Source: a virus
Direction: 5' to 3' (one strand)
IMG/VR virus record: IMGVR_UViG_3300043419_000597
Coordinates: 1-28,497 of that record
Length of the DNA: 28,497 nucleotides
Position numbers and translations under genes: made by a program
The notes under the pieces: model-generated
Database searches by the model: none
What the model saw: the letters and a program-made list of their open reading frames with translations, nothing else
What the model was told of the DNA's origin: nothing
Part shown: positions 28,497-28,497 of the stretch, one piece after another
Layout: every line of letters begins with the position of its first letter
How positions within the stretch are numbered: position 1 is the first letter of the stretch

Positions 28497-28497
28497 G

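Noticed and set aside
1-28497. CRISPR array, insertion sequence, integrase or attachment site
   Set aside because: No regularly spaced repeats, transposase or integrase motifs, or long direct repeats were seen.

Overview
The window is an AT-rich, densely packed piece of a T4-like myovirus genome from an aquatic bacterium. The T4 signature is the ordered set gp33 (late transcription coactivator), gp59 (helicase loader) and gp32 (single-strand DNA-binding protein) at 24.5-26.5 kb. Opposite it on the minus strand are a tape-measure-like tail gene and a gp26-like baseplate gene. PhoH, several 2OG-Fe(II) oxygenases, a MazG-like enzyme, a GroES and a ClpP-like protease are typical cargo of marine and freshwater T4-like phages. 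The host is not certain. A Bug/TctC-type periplasmic binding protein and a tmRNA tag ending EVYALAA point towards a beta- or other proteobacterium, and the permuted (two-piece) tmRNA would also fit an alphaproteobacterial origin.

Layout. 1-2.7 kb: a translationally coupled run with two 2OG-Fe(II) oxygenase-like genes around a double methyltransferase whose second half resembles CmoA. 2.7-7.7 kb: small membrane proteins, an AAA+ ATPase, an out-of-frame overlapping gene pair, an exported TctC-like protein, another oxygenase-like protein, a zinc-ribbon protein and a likely Acb1 anti-CBASS 2H phosphodiesterase. 7.7-14.9 kb: an accessory region of very small overlapping genes (zinc-ribbon, SLOG, one-helix membrane proteins, a second AAA+ ATPase, a possible PD-(D/E)XK nuclease), cut into short units by promoters and terminators. 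14.9-20.8 kb: nucleic-acid and nucleotide metabolism (metallophosphoesterase, MazG-like, HAD deoxynucleotidase, PhoH, RecB-like exonuclease) plus a GH19 endolysin. 20.76-21.13 kb: a circularly permuted tmRNA gene with a 41-codon membrane-protein ORF in its intervening segment. 21.1-23.2 kb: GroES, a small exported protein, a SleB-like wall hydrolase and a ClpP-like protease. 23.4-26.5 kb: conserved small genes leading into 33-59-32. 26.58-28.5 kb, minus strand: tape measure and gp26-like gene, joined by an apparent -1 frameshift.

Regulation. Eleven sigma70-like promoters were found, all with exactly 17 bp between TTGACA/TTTACA and a TATAAT-like box. At three of them the ATG of the next gene falls at the predicted transcription start, which suggests leaderless early mRNAs. 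Within units, genes overlap by ATGA, TGATG or TAATG, so translational coupling is the rule. gp33 implies a separate T4-type late transcription programme.
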